A stretch of DNA of 64,000 nucleotides from Novosphingobium resinovorum (GCF_027922145.1 NZ_BSFC01000011.1:1-64000), one strand, 5' to 3'. Positions 8,791 to 18,200 are shown, numbered from the stretch's first letter. The notes: generated by a model not told the origin, from the sequence alone. A program made the numbers and translations.

Positions 8791-9399
8791 ATGGCCGAAC
8801 GCACCGACGAACAGCACGCCGAGAAGATGAAGAAGAAGCAGGCCGCGCATGACCGCATCATGGCGGGCAAGACCGTGGAAAAGGGCCTGCTGATCGTCAA
8901 CACCGGCAAGGGCAAGGGCAAGACCACGGCCGCGCTCGGCATGGTGGTGCGCATGATCGGGCATGGCAAGAAGGTGGGCGTCGTCCAGTTCGTTAAGGGC
9001 GCGATGACCACCGGCGAGAAGGCCGTCTTCGACGCCTTCCCGAACAACGTCGAGTTCAAGGCGATGGGCGAAGGCTTCACCTGGAACACCCAGGACCGCG
9101 CCCGCGACATCGCCCTCGCTCGTGAAGCGTGGGAAGAGGTGAAGCGCATGGTCGCCGATCCGGCCTACGACATGGTGCTGGCGGATGAGCTGAACATCGT
9201 GCTGCGCTATGACTACCTGCCGCTTGAGGAAGTGCTTGAGGTGCTGACCGCGCGTGCGGAGATGAAGCACGTCGTCGTGACGGGGCGCAATGCGCCGCAG
9301 GGGCTGATCGACGCGGCGGATCTCGTGACGGAGATGACGCTGGTGAAGCACCCCTTCCGCGAGCAGGGCGTGAAGGCGCAGACGGGGATCGAGTTCTGA
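8791..9399 (+). CDS. cobO: Cob(I)yrinic acid a,c-diamide adenosyltransferase
   Basis: Transfers the adenosyl group of ATP to cobalt in the corrinoid ring, the step after cobalt insertion and reduction. Seen: the P-loop variant NTGKGKGKTTAALG, VQFVKGAMTTGE, GFTWNTQD, DMVLADELNIVL and VTGRNAPQ, all typical of the CobA/CobO/BtuR family. Length of about 202 residues is usual. Three in-frame ATGs follow each other at 8785, 8788 and 8791; the third has AGGAG at a good distance (8779-8783). The cobN stop overlaps the first ATG, so the two are translationally coupled. Confidence 0.95.
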   Translation: MAERTDEQHAEKMKKKQAAHDRIMAGKTVEKGLLIVNTGKGKGKTTAALGMVVRMIGHGKKVGVVQFVKGAMTTGEKAVFDAFPNNVEFKAMGEGFTWNTQDRARDIALAREAWEEVKRMVADPAYDMVLADELNIVLRYDYLPLEEVLEVLTARAEMKHVVVTGRNAPQGLIDAADLVTEMTLVKHPFREQGVKAQTGIEF

Positions 9400-9410
9400 T
9401 GCTCCCTCCT

Positions 9411-9486
9411 CGTCATTGCGAGCGTAGCGAAGCAATCCAGGGCGGTTTGCGGTGCCCTGGATTGCTTCGCTACGTTCGCAATGACG
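9411..9486. repeat. Family B inverted repeat, copy 2
   Basis: CGTCATTGCGAGCGTAGCG arm, then its inverse complement ending GCAATGACG, between cobO and bluB. An in-frame ATG of bluB at 9481 falls inside the right arm and was not chosen as the start. Confidence 0.88.
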
Positions 9487-9510
9487 AGGTTTGGTTTGGT
9501 CTCTGATTGC

Positions 9511-10152
9511 ATGACCGCTCCCACCTTCTCCCCCTCGTTCCAGAGCGATCTCGCCGCGCTGCTCGCATGGCGGCGCGACGTCCGGCATTTCCGGCGCGAT
9601 CCGTTGGACGAGAGTCTCGTCGCCGACCTGCTCGCCACCGCGCAACTGGCGCCCTCGGTCGGCAATTCGCAGCCCTGGCGCTTCGTGCGCGTGCGCTCTC
9701 CCGCCTTGCGCGAAGTGCTCGCCGCGCATGCCGATGGCGAAGTCTCCCGCGCGGGCGACACCGCCTACGAGGGCGAGCGCCACGCCGCTTACACCGCGCT
9801 GAAACTCCACGCGCTCGACCACGCCCCCGAAGTGATCGCGGTGTTCTGCGACGAGGCCACCCCCATCGGCATGGGCCTTGGCGCGGCGACGATGCCGCAG
9901 ACGCGCGAATGGTCGGTGGTCATGGCGATCCACACGCTGTGGCTCGCCGCCCGTGCGCAAGGGCTCGGGCTTGGTTGGGTGTCGATCGTCAAACCGGAAA
10001 CGGTCACCGACCTGCTACAAACGCCGCCATCATGGCGCTTCGTCGCCCTGCTCTGCCTCGGCTATCCCGAGGAACCGGACGACGTACCCGAACTCGAACG
10101 CAAGGGCTGGCAAGCCCGGCTCGACGGACACGCGCATGTCAGCGAGCGTTGA
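9511..10152 (+). CDS. bluB: 5,6-dimethylbenzimidazole synthase
   Basis: Flavin-destroying nitroreductase-fold enzyme that turns reduced FMN into dimethylbenzimidazole, the lower ligand of B12. Seen: RRDVRHFRRDPLDESL, LAPSVGNSQPWRFVRV, a lid region IGMGLGAATMPQTREWSVVMAIHTLWLAA and LGLGWVSIVKPE. These match BluB rather than ordinary nitroreductases. The start at 9511 (MTAPTFSP) excludes the repeat-derived codons upstream. It follows cobO on the same strand, separated by a repeat, and its 3' end overlaps btuF by 14 bp tail to tail. Confidence 0.93.
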   Translation: MTAPTFSPSFQSDLAALLAWRRDVRHFRRDPLDESLVADLLATAQLAPSVGNSQPWRFVRVRSPALREVLAAHADGEVSRAGDTAYEGERHAAYTALKLHALDHAPEVIAVFCDEATPIGMGLGAATMPQTREWSVVMAIHTLWLAARAQGLGLGWVSIVKPETVTDLLQTPPSWRFVALLCLGYPEEPDDVPELERKGWQARLDGHAHVSER

Positions 10153-10999
10153 CGCCTTTCGCCAGCGCCCGCGCCGCCTTGACGTAGGCGGGGCCGCCGC
10201 AGACCGTCCAGGCCTGCGGAATGGCGACGCGCGGAATGCCGTCCAGCACCGGATGGTGCATCATCGCCGTGCCCTGATCGACCACCTTGTCGGTCGCGGC
10301 ATCGACCACGATCACGTCGGGACGCGCGGCCGCCAGTTCCTCGATCCCCATTTGCGAGAGCGCGGGCTTGCCCAGCTTGCCCGCAAGGTTGGTCACGCCC
10401 ACGCGGGTCATCAGGTCGTCGATCAGCGTGCCGGTGCCGGTGAGATAACCGCGCCGCTGCCAGTACGCGGCGACGATCTTGCCCTTGGGGCCTTTCCGCG
10501 CGCGCGGGATATGCGCAAGGTCGCGCTCCATGCCCGCGATCAGGGCCTCGCCGCGCTCGGGATGGCCGACCGCGAGCGCCACCTTGCGGATCGACGCGAG
10601 GATCGCGTCGTAGCCATCGGCGGACTTGAGATCGACGGCGGGATAACGCGTCTTGAGCGCCTTGATCGCGGGGTTACGCCGCGCGGGCATGCCGACGACG
10701 AGGTCCGGGTCGATCGCCATGATCTCCTCCGCCGCGCCGCGCAGGATCGGCAGGCCCTTCGCCCGCACCGCCTCGGCCGACATGGCGGGATCGGCGGCAT
10801 AGCGAGTGAGCCCGGCGATCTGCTCGCGGTCGGCCAGCGCCAGCACCAGCTGATCGGCGCACAAGTTCAGCGAGACGATCCGCTTCGGAGCCGCTACAGC
10901 CCCCCTCGATACAGGGGGAGACGACGCGGAAACGCCGCAGACTGCAGCCAGTCCAAGCAGGCCGACCGAAGCCGAACGAAGAGTAGTCGAAAGCGCCAT
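10139..10999 (-). CDS. btuF: Periplasmic corrinoid-binding protein of a BtuCDF-type ABC importer
   Basis: Class III helical-backbone substrate-binding protein of about 286 residues. A signal peptide covers the first 25 or so residues, followed by PKRIVSLNLCADQLVLALAD, the characteristic opening of BtuF/FecB-type proteins, and a C-terminal lobe IEELAAARPDVIVVD. The ATG at 10999 (MALSTTLRSASVGLLGL) starts the signal peptide; the frame is open further upstream without a good start. The gene diverges from btuC across 71 bp. B12 as substrate is inferred from the neighbouring cobalamin genes; a siderophore substrate is possible but less likely here. Confidence 0.85.
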   Translation of the reverse strand: MALSTTLRSASVGLLGLAAVCGVSASSPPVSRGAVAAPKRIVSLNLCADQLVLALADREQIAGLTRYAADPAMSAEAVRAKGLPILRGAAEEIMAIDPDLVVGMPARRNPAIKALKTRYPAVDLKSADGYDAILASIRKVALAVGHPERGEALIAGMERDLAHIPRARKGPKGKIVAAYWQRRGYLTGTGTLIDDLMTRVGVTNLAGKLGKPALSQMGIEELAAARPDVIVVDAATDKVVDQGTAMMHHPVLDGIPRVAIPQAWTVCGGPAYVKAARALAKGVNAR

Positions 11000-11070
11000 A
11001 TGCGCGTTTCCATAGCAACACGACCCCGGGACACAAGCGTGACGGGGAGCCGATCCAGCCAGAGGTGCTC

Positions 11071-12081
11071 GTGCCCGAAATTCCCGTCCTGCGCGCCCGT
11101 AACCGGGCGCTGATTCCGCTTCTCCTGCTGGGTATCGCCTTGGTGGCGATCGCCTCACTCATGCTGGGCGCGGTGCCGATCCCGACCGCGCGACTGCTCG
11201 ATGCTGCGCTCGGCCATGGCGATCCGGTGGTGCGCGCGATCCTGCTCGAACTGCGCCTGCCGCGCACGCTCGTCGCGCTTATGGTGGGCGGAATGCTGGG
11301 CCTCGCGGGAGCAGCCCTGCAGGGGTACTTGCGCAATCCGCTGGCGGAACCTTCGGTGCTCGGTGCGTCGAACTCGGCGGCGCTGGGCGCGGTCGCAGCG
11401 ATCTACTTCGGCATCGGCGATTACAGCCCCGCCGTGCTGCCCGTGCTTTCGATCCTCGCGGCACTGGCGAGCCTCGCGCTGCTGTTCGTGCTCGCGGGCC
11501 GGGCCGAGGGGCCGCTGGCGCTGATCCTTGCGGGCATCGCCGTCTCGACGCTGGCGGGCGCGGGGATCAGCCTTGCGCTCAACCTCTCGCCCAATCCTTT
11601 CGCGGCGATGGAGATCATGGCCTGGCTGCTCGGCTCGATCGAGAACCGGGCGATGGACCACGTCTGGATCGCCCTGCCCTGCATCGTCGGCGGCGCGGCG
11701 CTGCTGCTGTGGGACGGGCGCGCGCTCGACGCGCTGTCGCTGGGCGAGGACGGGGCGCGCTCGCTCGGCGTGGACCTGGCGCGCACGCGCGCGCGGCTGC
11801 TGCTGGGCGTCGCCATCGGCGTCGGCGGCGCCGTGGCGGTGTCGGGCTCGGTCGGCTTCGTCGGGCTGATCGTGCCGCATCTGGTGCGCCCGCTGACCGA
11901 CCGCAGCCCTTCCGCCGTGCTGCTGCCCTCGTTCCTCGGCGGCGCGGCGCTGCTCACCGGCGCCGATATTCTCGTGCGGCTGATCCCGACCGCGGGCGAG
12001 TTGAAGCTGGGCGTAGTGACGGCGTTCCTCGGCGTCCCCGTCTTCCTTGTCCATCTGCTGAAGGAGCGCCGCCTGTGGTGA
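11071..12081 (+). CDS. btuC: FecCD/BtuC-family ABC transporter permease
   Basis: Inner-membrane permease with about ten hydrophobic helices. Family marks seen: LRLPRTLVALMVGGMLGLAGA, LQGYLRNPLAEPSVLGAS near the N-terminus and GFVGLIVPHLVRPLTD near the C-terminus (EAA-like coupling loop). The GTG at 11071 is favoured because AGAGG ends at 11065; the GTG at 11065 is the alternative. It overlaps the ATPase gene by 7 bp. Together with btuF and btuD it should import cobalamin into the cytosol. Confidence 0.88.
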   Translation: MPEIPVLRARNRALIPLLLLGIALVAIASLMLGAVPIPTARLLDAALGHGDPVVRAILLELRLPRTLVALMVGGMLGLAGAALQGYLRNPLAEPSVLGASNSAALGAVAAIYFGIGDYSPAVLPVLSILAALASLALLFVLAGRAEGPLALILAGIAVSTLAGAGISLALNLSPNPFAAMEIMAWLLGSIENRAMDHVWIALPCIVGGAALLLWDGRALDALSLGEDGARSLGVDLARTRARLLLGVAIGVGGAVAVSGSVGFVGLIVPHLVRPLTDRSPSAVLLPSFLGGAALLTGADILVRLIPTAGELKLGVVTAFLGVPVFLVHLLKERRLW

Positions 12082-12848
12082 CCGTGACCCTCAATGGCCT
12101 CTCTGTGGACCTGCGCGACCGCGCGGTGCTGCACGGGATCAGCGCCACGCTGCGCCCCGGTGAACTGACCGGGATCATCGGCCCCAACGGCGCGGGCAAG
12201 TCGACGCTGGTGCGCGCGCTGCTCGGGCTGATCCCGGCGACGCGGGGCGCGGTCGAGATCGACGGGCACGACATCGCGCGGATGACGCCGAAGGCGCTGG
12301 CGCGGCTGGTCAGTTACCTGCCGCAGGGACAGGCGCTGCACTGGCCGCTCAGCGTCGAGCGACTGGTGGCGCTCGGCCGCCTGCCGGGACTCGGCCCGAT
12401 GTCGCGGCTGGGCGCGGACGACCTCGCCGCCGTCCATGCCGCCATGAAGCGGGCCGACGTGCTGCACCTTGCCGGGCGCACCGCTACCGAACTGTCGGGC
12501 GGCGAGCGGGCGCGGGTGATGCTGGCGCGGGCGCTGGCGGTGGGCGCGCCGGGACTGGTCGCGGACGAGCCGCTCGCCGCGCTCGATCCGGGGCATCAGA
12601 TCGACGTGATGGAACTGCTTGCCGCCGAGGCTAATTCGGGCGCGCTGGTGGTGACGGTGCTGCACGACCTGACGATGGCGGCGCGCTACTGCAAGCGGCT
12701 GCTGCTGGTCGATCGCGGCATGCTGGTGGCGCAAGGATCGCCGCAGGAGGTCTTGACGAGCGACCGGCTGCGCGCGGTCTACGGCGTGACCGGGCGGATC
12801 GAGTTCGGCGGCGGCTCGGCGATGGTGGTGCCGCTGGAGCGGGTTTGA
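12075..12848 (+). CDS. btuD: BtuD-type ABC transporter ATP-binding protein
   Basis: Cytosolic ATPase of the importer. Seen in order: Walker A GPNGAGKST, Q-loop YLPQGQAL, signature LSGGERARVMLARAL, Walker B with DEPLAALDPGHQ, and H-loop VLHDLT. At 257 residues the length is normal for the family. Start GTG 12075 has AAGGAG at 12061-12066 and overlaps the end of btuC, so translation is probably coupled. The stop is followed by repeat family B. Confidence 0.9.
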   Translation: MVTVTLNGLSVDLRDRAVLHGISATLRPGELTGIIGPNGAGKSTLVRALLGLIPATRGAVEIDGHDIARMTPKALARLVSYLPQGQALHWPLSVERLVALGRLPGLGPMSRLGADDLAAVHAAMKRADVLHLAGRTATELSGGERARVMLARALAVGAPGLVADEPLAALDPGHQIDVMELLAAEANSGALVVTVLHDLTMAARYCKRLLLVDRGMLVAQGSPQEVLTSDRLRAVYGVTGRIEFGGGSAMVVPLERV

Positions 12849-12873
12849 ACCACCTGCCCAGAGGCACCACCCC

Positions 12874-12951
12874 TCGTCATTGCGAGCGTAGCGAAGCAAT
12901 CCAGGGCAGTTGAGCGCCGCCCTGGATTGCTTCGCTACGCTCGCAATGACG
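12874..12951. repeat. Family B inverted repeat, copy 3
   Basis: CGTCATTGCGAGCGTAGCG and its inverse complement, arms about 33 bp, a few bases apart, between the convergent ends of btuD and the glycosidase gene at 12963. Confidence 0.9.
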
Positions 12952-12962
12952 AAACTTGGGGC

Positions 12963-14948
12963 CTAGCGCGCGAAAGCCTTCACCTCCGCCAGACGGATCG
13001 CGCGGCCTTTTGCCGGAATCATCGACACGCGCAACTTCCCGGTCTCGACCGCAGGCCACGTCACCCGCGTCACCCCGTTGGCAAGCGGCTTCACCGGCGC
13101 GCCGACCTGCTGCCAGCGACCCTCGCGCCAGACCTCGACACTCACGCTGCGAGGTGCAGCAAAGCGTGCAGCATCGGCGAAGAACGCCAGCTCGGCGCTG
13201 CCCAGCGAAACCGCCTTGCCGAAGTCCAGCGCGTACCACTGCGCCTTGCCCGAGGCGTCCGAATCCCACCCGTTGGGAAGTTCCGGGTAGAACCACGCGC
13301 GGCCATCGACCGCATCGTGCAACTTCTCCGCATCGTTGCCGGACGAGGCGCTGGCCTTGGGGAAACCGCTGCGCACGAGTTGCACCGCAAGGTTTTCCTC
13401 ACGCACGATCGGCGCGTTGGCCTTGCGCGTAACGGGCACCTCGATCCGGCCAAGGTCGGCGCGGCGGGCCACTTCCACCCCGTCCACCATGACGGCGAGG
13501 CCCTTGCCGTAGCGCGTACCCTTCGCATCCCATGTCACCGAGACTTCGTGCCCGTGGTACGGTACCCGCTCGATGCGGAACCAGTCGAGACCCTGCTGCA
13601 GCGGATTGACCTCCAGCACATCGTCGCTGCGCGGGCGGATGCCGACGAGGCCGGTCAGGATCAGGTCGATGTAGCCCGAGTGGAAGTAGTGGTGGCTGCG
13701 GTCCAGCCCGACGATCGGCTTGCCGGTCTCCGGGTCGTAGTCTTCCTCGAGGTCGAGCTTGTCGCCCTGATAGTGAAGCTGGGTGTACTGGCGCAGCATC
13801 GCCATCCAGTCGGCACGGGAGACGGGACCGTGCGCCTCGTAATGGTCGAGCAGGTTGGCCATCGCGGTCAGCACCTGCGTCGTCTGGTAAGGCCAGATCG
13901 GGCCGTTCCACTGGCACTCAGGATCCGGCCCGAGGTAGCGGTACTGGCGCATGTAGTATTCGTAGCTCTTCTCGACCGTGCGCATCCCGGCCTTGCCCGC
14001 CAGCGACTGCGGGTCGGTCAGGTGCCCCCATGCTGCAGCATATTGCGCATCGTCGGGGACGAGATCGAACATCCACGGCAGGTAGCCGACCAGTTCGCGA
14101 TTGCGGATCGGCTCCCAGTATTTGACGTGTTCGTTGGTAATCTGGTGGCGGTCGGTGAAATGCTGCAGCTTCGGGTTCCACAAGTCCGCCAGCACACGCG
14201 CCTTCAAGGCCTCGGCACGGGCGGCATAGTCCTTCGCCATCGCCGCGTCGCCCGCCATCTGCGCCATGCGCGACAAGGCGCGGGCATTGGCGAACATGTA
14301 GGCGTTGACCGAAGGCCGGAACGCATCGCCGCCGCGGAACCCGTCCTTGCCGCCCGAGGCGTCGATCGAGGACACCGTGTACTCGGTCGCGTCCAGCAGC
14401 GGTTCGACGAAATACAGGCCCTTGTCGAAGTCGAACTTCTCGTCCCACAGGCGGTAGACGTGTCGCATCGTCTTCAGGTGCGCGAGCAATGCCTCTCGGT
14501 CGCCGTCGACCAAGTAGCGGCCCCATACCGAGTCCGCCATGTGGTCGGTGAAGTGGCGGTCGTTGCCGCCCTCGTACATGAAGTTGATGTAGTCGTCGGT
14601 GAAGCGCCGGTCGTTCAGCCAGCGGCCTTCGGCGATGTGGAAGCCGCTCGCGTCGTTGAGGCTGGCGTAGGGTTCGCGCTGCCAGTCGACGTCGTCGGCG
14701 AACTCGGTGGTGATATAGCCCTGCTTGCCGAGATCCCGCTGGTGGGCACGGAACAGGCCCCAGCGGTAGTAGTAGACCGCGTCGATCTTCGCGTCCGAGG
14801 ATTCGAAAAAGGGAATGCGCCCCTCGTACCACGCCGCATCGTTGCCGTAGCGGGCCTCGGCGATGGCCTCGTGGTCCATCGGCGGACTGGCGGCAGCGGC
14901 AAGCAGCGCCATAAAGGGCAGCGCCGCGAGGGCCAGTTTCTTGCGCAC
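12963..14948 (-). CDS. Secreted MGH1-like glycosidase with C-terminal discoidin-type (F5/8) domain
   Basis: A 661-residue exported protein. A signal peptide (RKKLALAALPFMALLAAAA) is followed by an (alpha/alpha)6-barrel of the mannosylglycerate-hydrolase-like/GH63-related type: YYYRWGLFRAHQRD, QREPYASLNDASGFHIAEGRW, WNGPIWPYQTTQVL. The last 150 or so residues (NGWDSDASGKAQWYALDFGKAV...) read as a galactose-binding-like F5/8 domain. GTG 14948 was chosen because AAGGA lies eight bases upstream. It sits next to the arabinan TonB receptor, so a role in cleaving an arabinose-containing glycan is inferred; the exact linkage cannot be told from sequence. Confidence 0.75.
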   Translation of the reverse strand: MRKKLALAALPFMALLAAAASPPMDHEAIAEARYGNDAAWYEGRIPFFESSDAKIDAVYYYRWGLFRAHQRDLGKQGYITTEFADDVDWQREPYASLNDASGFHIAEGRWLNDRRFTDDYINFMYEGGNDRHFTDHMADSVWGRYLVDGDREALLAHLKTMRHVYRLWDEKFDFDKGLYFVEPLLDATEYTVSSIDASGGKDGFRGGDAFRPSVNAYMFANARALSRMAQMAGDAAMAKDYAARAEALKARVLADLWNPKLQHFTDRHQITNEHVKYWEPIRNRELVGYLPWMFDLVPDDAQYAAAWGHLTDPQSLAGKAGMRTVEKSYEYYMRQYRYLGPDPECQWNGPIWPYQTTQVLTAMANLLDHYEAHGPVSRADWMAMLRQYTQLHYQGDKLDLEEDYDPETGKPIVGLDRSHHYFHSGYIDLILTGLVGIRPRSDDVLEVNPLQQGLDWFRIERVPYHGHEVSVTWDAKGTRYGKGLAVMVDGVEVARRADLGRIEVPVTRKANAPIVREENLAVQLVRSGFPKASASSGNDAEKLHDAVDGRAWFYPELPNGWDSDASGKAQWYALDFGKAVSLGSAELAFFADAARFAAPRSVSVEVWREGRWQQVGAPVKPLANGVTRVTWPAVETGKLRVSMIPAKGRAIRLAEVKAFAR

Positions 14949-14981
14949 GTCAACGGTCCTTCCGTGAACGGCCCAAGCTGA

Positions 14982-15062
14982 GGGGGCTTCGACAAGCTCA
15001 GCCTGAGCGGAATTTAAAGACCTGCTCTCAAACCCGCTCAGGCTGAGCTTGTCGAAGCCCCC
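14982..15062. repeat. Dispersed inverted repeat, family C (GGGGGCTTCGACAAGCTCAG), copy 1
   Basis: GGGGGCTTCGACAAGCTCAG plus CCTGAGCGG, then after about 25 bp the inverse complement ending GAGCTTGTCGAAGCCCC. The second copy is at 51519-51598. Confidence 0.9.
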
Positions 15063-15209
15063 GCCTGAAGACACTGTCAGGCACAGTCAAATGGACGGCC
15101 GCGCGAGGCCGGGGTGTTGGGAGAGGAAGTATCCCGACCGGACGCGGCCGCCCTGAGCCGGCCCCGGCGCGCAGAATGGCAAGCGCACCGGGATCGGCCG
15201 AAGTGGCAA

Positions 15210-18014
15210 TTACTTGAACGTGAAGCGTGCACCCACCGCAAAAGTACGGGCCAGTTGCAAAGTACCCAGGTTGAACTGCTCGGCATTACCCGCGCTGCCG
15301 TACTTGTAGTAGTTCTGCTGCTTCGACTTGGTGAGGTTCACCGCGTCGAAGGTGATGCCGACGTTGTCCATGACGTTCAGCGTCAGCTGGAAGTCGAGGC
15401 TCTCTTCCGACTTGTACCACACGCCGATCGGGTTGGCGAAGAGGCGCGCCTCGTTGTTGTGCAGGAAGCCCTTGCGCCAGATGTACGACAGGCGCGCGCT
15501 GACCGGGCCGTGATCGTAGGCCAGCGTCGCATTGTACGACAGCTTCGAGACGTTGAAGAACGGCGACTGCGTCTGGGTGATGTTGCCCAGTTCGTCCGCC
15601 TCGGGAATGTTCTGGCTCGAGTCCAGAACGGTCAGGCTGCCCTGGAAGCCGAGGCCGTCGAGCAGGCCGGGGAAGTAGGTCGGGTAATAGGTCAGGCCCA
15701 CTTCCACGCCCTTGAGCACGCCGTCAGAGGCGTTCACCGGACGGGTGACCGAGAAGTAGTCGGTCGCGCCCGCCTCGATCCCGTTGTTCGGGATGTAGTC
15801 CATCGAGGTCAGCGGCACCACCAGCCCGCTGATCTCGCGGCGGAACGCGGTGACGGTGATCGCGCTATTGCGCTCGAAGTACCATTCCAGCGCAAGGTCG
15901 AAGTTCTTCGAATGCGTGGGCTTCAGGCTGGCGTTGCCGACCGTGCCGCTGCCGTAGCCGACATTGGTGAGGTCGCCGGTCAGCGCATAGGTCGGGTTGA
16001 TGTCGCCGAAGTTCGGGCGGCGCAGCGTCTCGCCGTAGTTGAAGCGCACACGCAGGTTCGGCTCGATCTCGTACCGGGCAGTGAAGCTCGGCAGGAACTT
16101 CTCCGACTGGCTGCCGCCGCGCGTCAGGGCGCCGTTGGCGTAACGGTCGAAGAAGCTGGAGTTGGTCACCACCGAAACGAAGCGCACGCCGCCCTGGATA
16201 TCCAGCGGACGCCCGAAGATCGTCAGCTGGCCGTCCGCGAGCAGGTAGCCCGACATCGTGGTTTCCTCAATGTCGAAGGTCTTCGCCAGCGAGAGCGCGT
16301 CCGAGGTCGGCAACCCGTAGAGACCGCGCACGTAATCGGCGTTGTCATGCAGCCAGTAACCGTTGGCCAGCGTCCAGCTGCGCGGCACGTCGGCGACGCC
16401 CGACATGAAGTCGGAGTTGGTGAAGGCCGCATCCTCACCCAGCGAGGCGAGGCTGACGCCGAGGTTGTTGGCGCTCTGGGTGCGGGTGTAGCTGGTGGCG
16501 GTGCGACGGTCGATGCGCAGGCCCGCCTTGATGCGGCGCAGGAAGCCCTCGTCCCAGGTATAGTAGCCGTCGAGGCTGCCGGTGATGGCATCGCCCTTGT
16601 TGCGGTCGGCGTTGTCGTAGAGCTGCGCGACGTTCCACAGGCTGGTGTCGTTCAGCTGCGAATCGTCATTGAAGTGGTACGAAGGCACGCCGCCACCGGC
16701 GTTGAAATCGACGTTGATCTGGTCGGCCACGCGGTCGGTACGCATGGCGATGAACGAAGACTTGTTCACGCTGGTCTGGTACGCAACGTCGCCGATGATC
16801 TTGCCGCGATCGCCCAGATCCCACTTGCCGTTCAGGGCATAGACGTAGCTGTCGGTGCTGCTCTTGGTGTAGTCACCCGAGTTGAAGCCGTAGACGCTGT
16901 TGGCAGTACGCGACTTCACGATGTTGGTGCCGTCGTAAAGCGTGGGCGACTGCGGATCGGCCCAGTAGTCGACGAAGCTGAACTGCAGCGAGTTGAAGGT
17001 CTCGCCGCGGAAACCGGCGTAGAACACTTCGGCGGTGTAGACCGAACTGGAGTTCGGCGCCCACTGCAGCGCGGCGTTGAACGAAGGCCGTTCACGCTTG
17101 CCGTAGAGGTCCGAGGAGAACACCGCATCGCGTGAGAGGTAGTACGGGGTATCGACGCCGTTGATGTTCAGCGTCGAGCCCGGCGCGGTCGAAAGGCCGG
17201 CGTTGAGGCCAGGCGTCCAGTTCTCGTTGTCGGGACCGGGGAAGATGCGCTCCAGCGGCGACAGGCCCGTGCCGTCGGCCGGGTTCTCGGTGGCGAACGG
17301 CACCAGCGCGCCTGCCGTCGTCGACATGTTGCGGTACTTGGTGCGGCTCCACGAACCGTTCACCAGCAGGCCGATATCGCCGATGCCGGTTTCCCAGCGG
17401 TTGGACACCAGCAGCGCGGCGTTCGGGTTGTAGCTGTCCGCCTGCTCGTTGTAGATGCCGCGCACGAGGCCCGAGATCGCGAAGCCGTCGAAATCGAACG
17501 GGCGGCGGGTCTGGACGTCGATCTGGCCGGCAAGGCCGGTTTCGATCTGGTCGGCCGAGCGGGTCTTGAAGACGTCGACCTGCTTGACGAGGTTCGCCGA
17601 GATATCCTGCAGCGCGAACGACTGGCCCGCGGCGGTGAAGATGTTGCGGCCGTTGAGCGTGGTCAGCGGATCGGCAAGGCCACGGATCGTGACGGTGCCC
17701 GCCTCGCCGCCGGCGCGGTCGGTCACCTGCACGCCGGTGACGCGCTGCAGCGCCTCCACCACGTTGTTGTCAGGCAGCTTGCCGACGTCCTCGGCGACGA
17801 TCGAGTCGACGATCTGGACGCTGTTCTTGCGCACGTTGAGCGCGCCGACGATCGAGGCGCGCACGCCGGTGACAATGATGTCCTCGGCGCTCGCATCATC
17901 GACGGCGGCCTGAGGCGCGGTATCCTGAGGCGCAGCGTCCTGGGCCTGCGCCACGGTAGCAAGGCCGAGTGCGAGAACGGATGCGGTGCAGAATGCAAAT
18001 GGCTTGAGCGCCAT
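15210..18014 (-). CDS. TonB-dependent receptor (Caulobacter/Xanthomonas type), probably for arabino-oligosaccharides
   Basis: Outer-membrane receptor of 934 residues. A signal peptide ends near AQAQ (about residue 24). A TonB-box-like EDIIVTGVRASI segment and the plug follow (VQIVDSIVAEDVGKLPDNNVVEALQRVTGVQV, VTIRGLADPLTTLNGRNIF), then a long beta-barrel with late-strand motifs (LRVRFNYGETLRRPNFGDINP, SARLSYIWRKGFLHNN), ending FAVGARFTFK. This is the family used by sphingomonads and caulobacters for plant-polysaccharide fragments. Arabinan fragments are inferred from the neighbouring GH43 and GH51 genes. Its promoter region carries operator-like palindromes shared with other genes of the locus. 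Confidence 0.92.
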   Translation of the reverse strand: MALKPFAFCTASVLALGLATVAQAQDAAPQDTAPQAAVDDASAEDIIVTGVRASIVGALNVRKNSVQIVDSIVAEDVGKLPDNNVVEALQRVTGVQVTDRAGGEAGTVTIRGLADPLTTLNGRNIFTAAGQSFALQDISANLVKQVDVFKTRSADQIETGLAGQIDVQTRRPFDFDGFAISGLVRGIYNEQADSYNPNAALLVSNRWETGIGDIGLLVNGSWSRTKYRNMSTTAGALVPFATENPADGTGLSPLERIFPGPDNENWTPGLNAGLSTAPGSTLNINGVDTPYYLSRDAVFSSDLYGKRERPSFNAALQWAPNSSSVYTAEVFYAGFRGETFNSLQFSFVDYWADPQSPTLYDGTNIVKSRTANSVYGFNSGDYTKSSTDSYVYALNGKWDLGDRGKIIGDVAYQTSVNKSSFIAMRTDRVADQINVDFNAGGGVPSYHFNDDSQLNDTSLWNVAQLYDNADRNKGDAITGSLDGYYTWDEGFLRRIKAGLRIDRRTATSYTRTQSANNLGVSLASLGEDAAFTNSDFMSGVADVPRSWTLANGYWLHDNADYVRGLYGLPTSDALSLAKTFDIEETTMSGYLLADGQLTIFGRPLDIQGGVRFVSVVTNSSFFDRYANGALTRGGSQSEKFLPSFTARYEIEPNLRVRFNYGETLRRPNFGDINPTYALTGDLTNVGYGSGTVGNASLKPTHSKNFDLALEWYFERNSAITVTAFRREISGLVVPLTSMDYIPNNGIEAGATDYFSVTRPVNASDGVLKGVEVGLTYYPTYFPGLLDGLGFQGSLTVLDSSQNIPEADELGNITQTQSPFFNVSKLSYNATLAYDHGPVSARLSYIWRKGFLHNNEARLFANPIGVWYKSEESLDFQLTLNVMDNVGITFDAVNLTKSKQQNYYKYGSAGNAEQFNLGTLQLARTFAVGARFTFK

Positions 18015-18071
18015 GGATCAACCCTCCCATGGGGGCTGGCCGATTACCATGCCCCGATAAACTGTGGCGCC

Positions 18072-18124
18072 TGATTATTAGTCGGACTATTTAGGCGCAA
18101 GCGGAAAATGCATTGCTCCGACAA
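18072..18124 (-). promoter_or_regulatory. Promoter of the TonB receptor with two operator-like palindromes
   Basis: On the minus strand, TTGCGC (18100-18095) and TAATCA (18077-18072) are spaced 17 bp, a plausible -35/-10 pair. Between them lies the perfect palindrome TAGTCGGACTA (18079-18089), which fits the FadR-subfamily GntR consensus TNGTNNNACNA. A weaker site, TGCTCCGACAA, lies at 18114-18124. The sites are seen; regulator binding is inferred from the GntR gene at 26161. Confidence 0.6.
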
Positions 18125-18200
18125 AAAGGGCGGGGATATGTGGCATATGGGGCGCACCTTGGCGGCATCTCCTGAACGTGCTGGCCGATTTCCACCCAAT

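Noticed and set aside
9481..9510. Upstream ATG for bluB
   Set aside because: It lies in the family B repeat and would add unrelated residues; the start at 9511 matches the family length.
12927..14981. Plus-strand frame of about 680 codons opposite the MGH1-like glycosidase
   Set aside because: Shadow of a gene with signal peptide and conserved motifs on the other strand; begins in repeat B.
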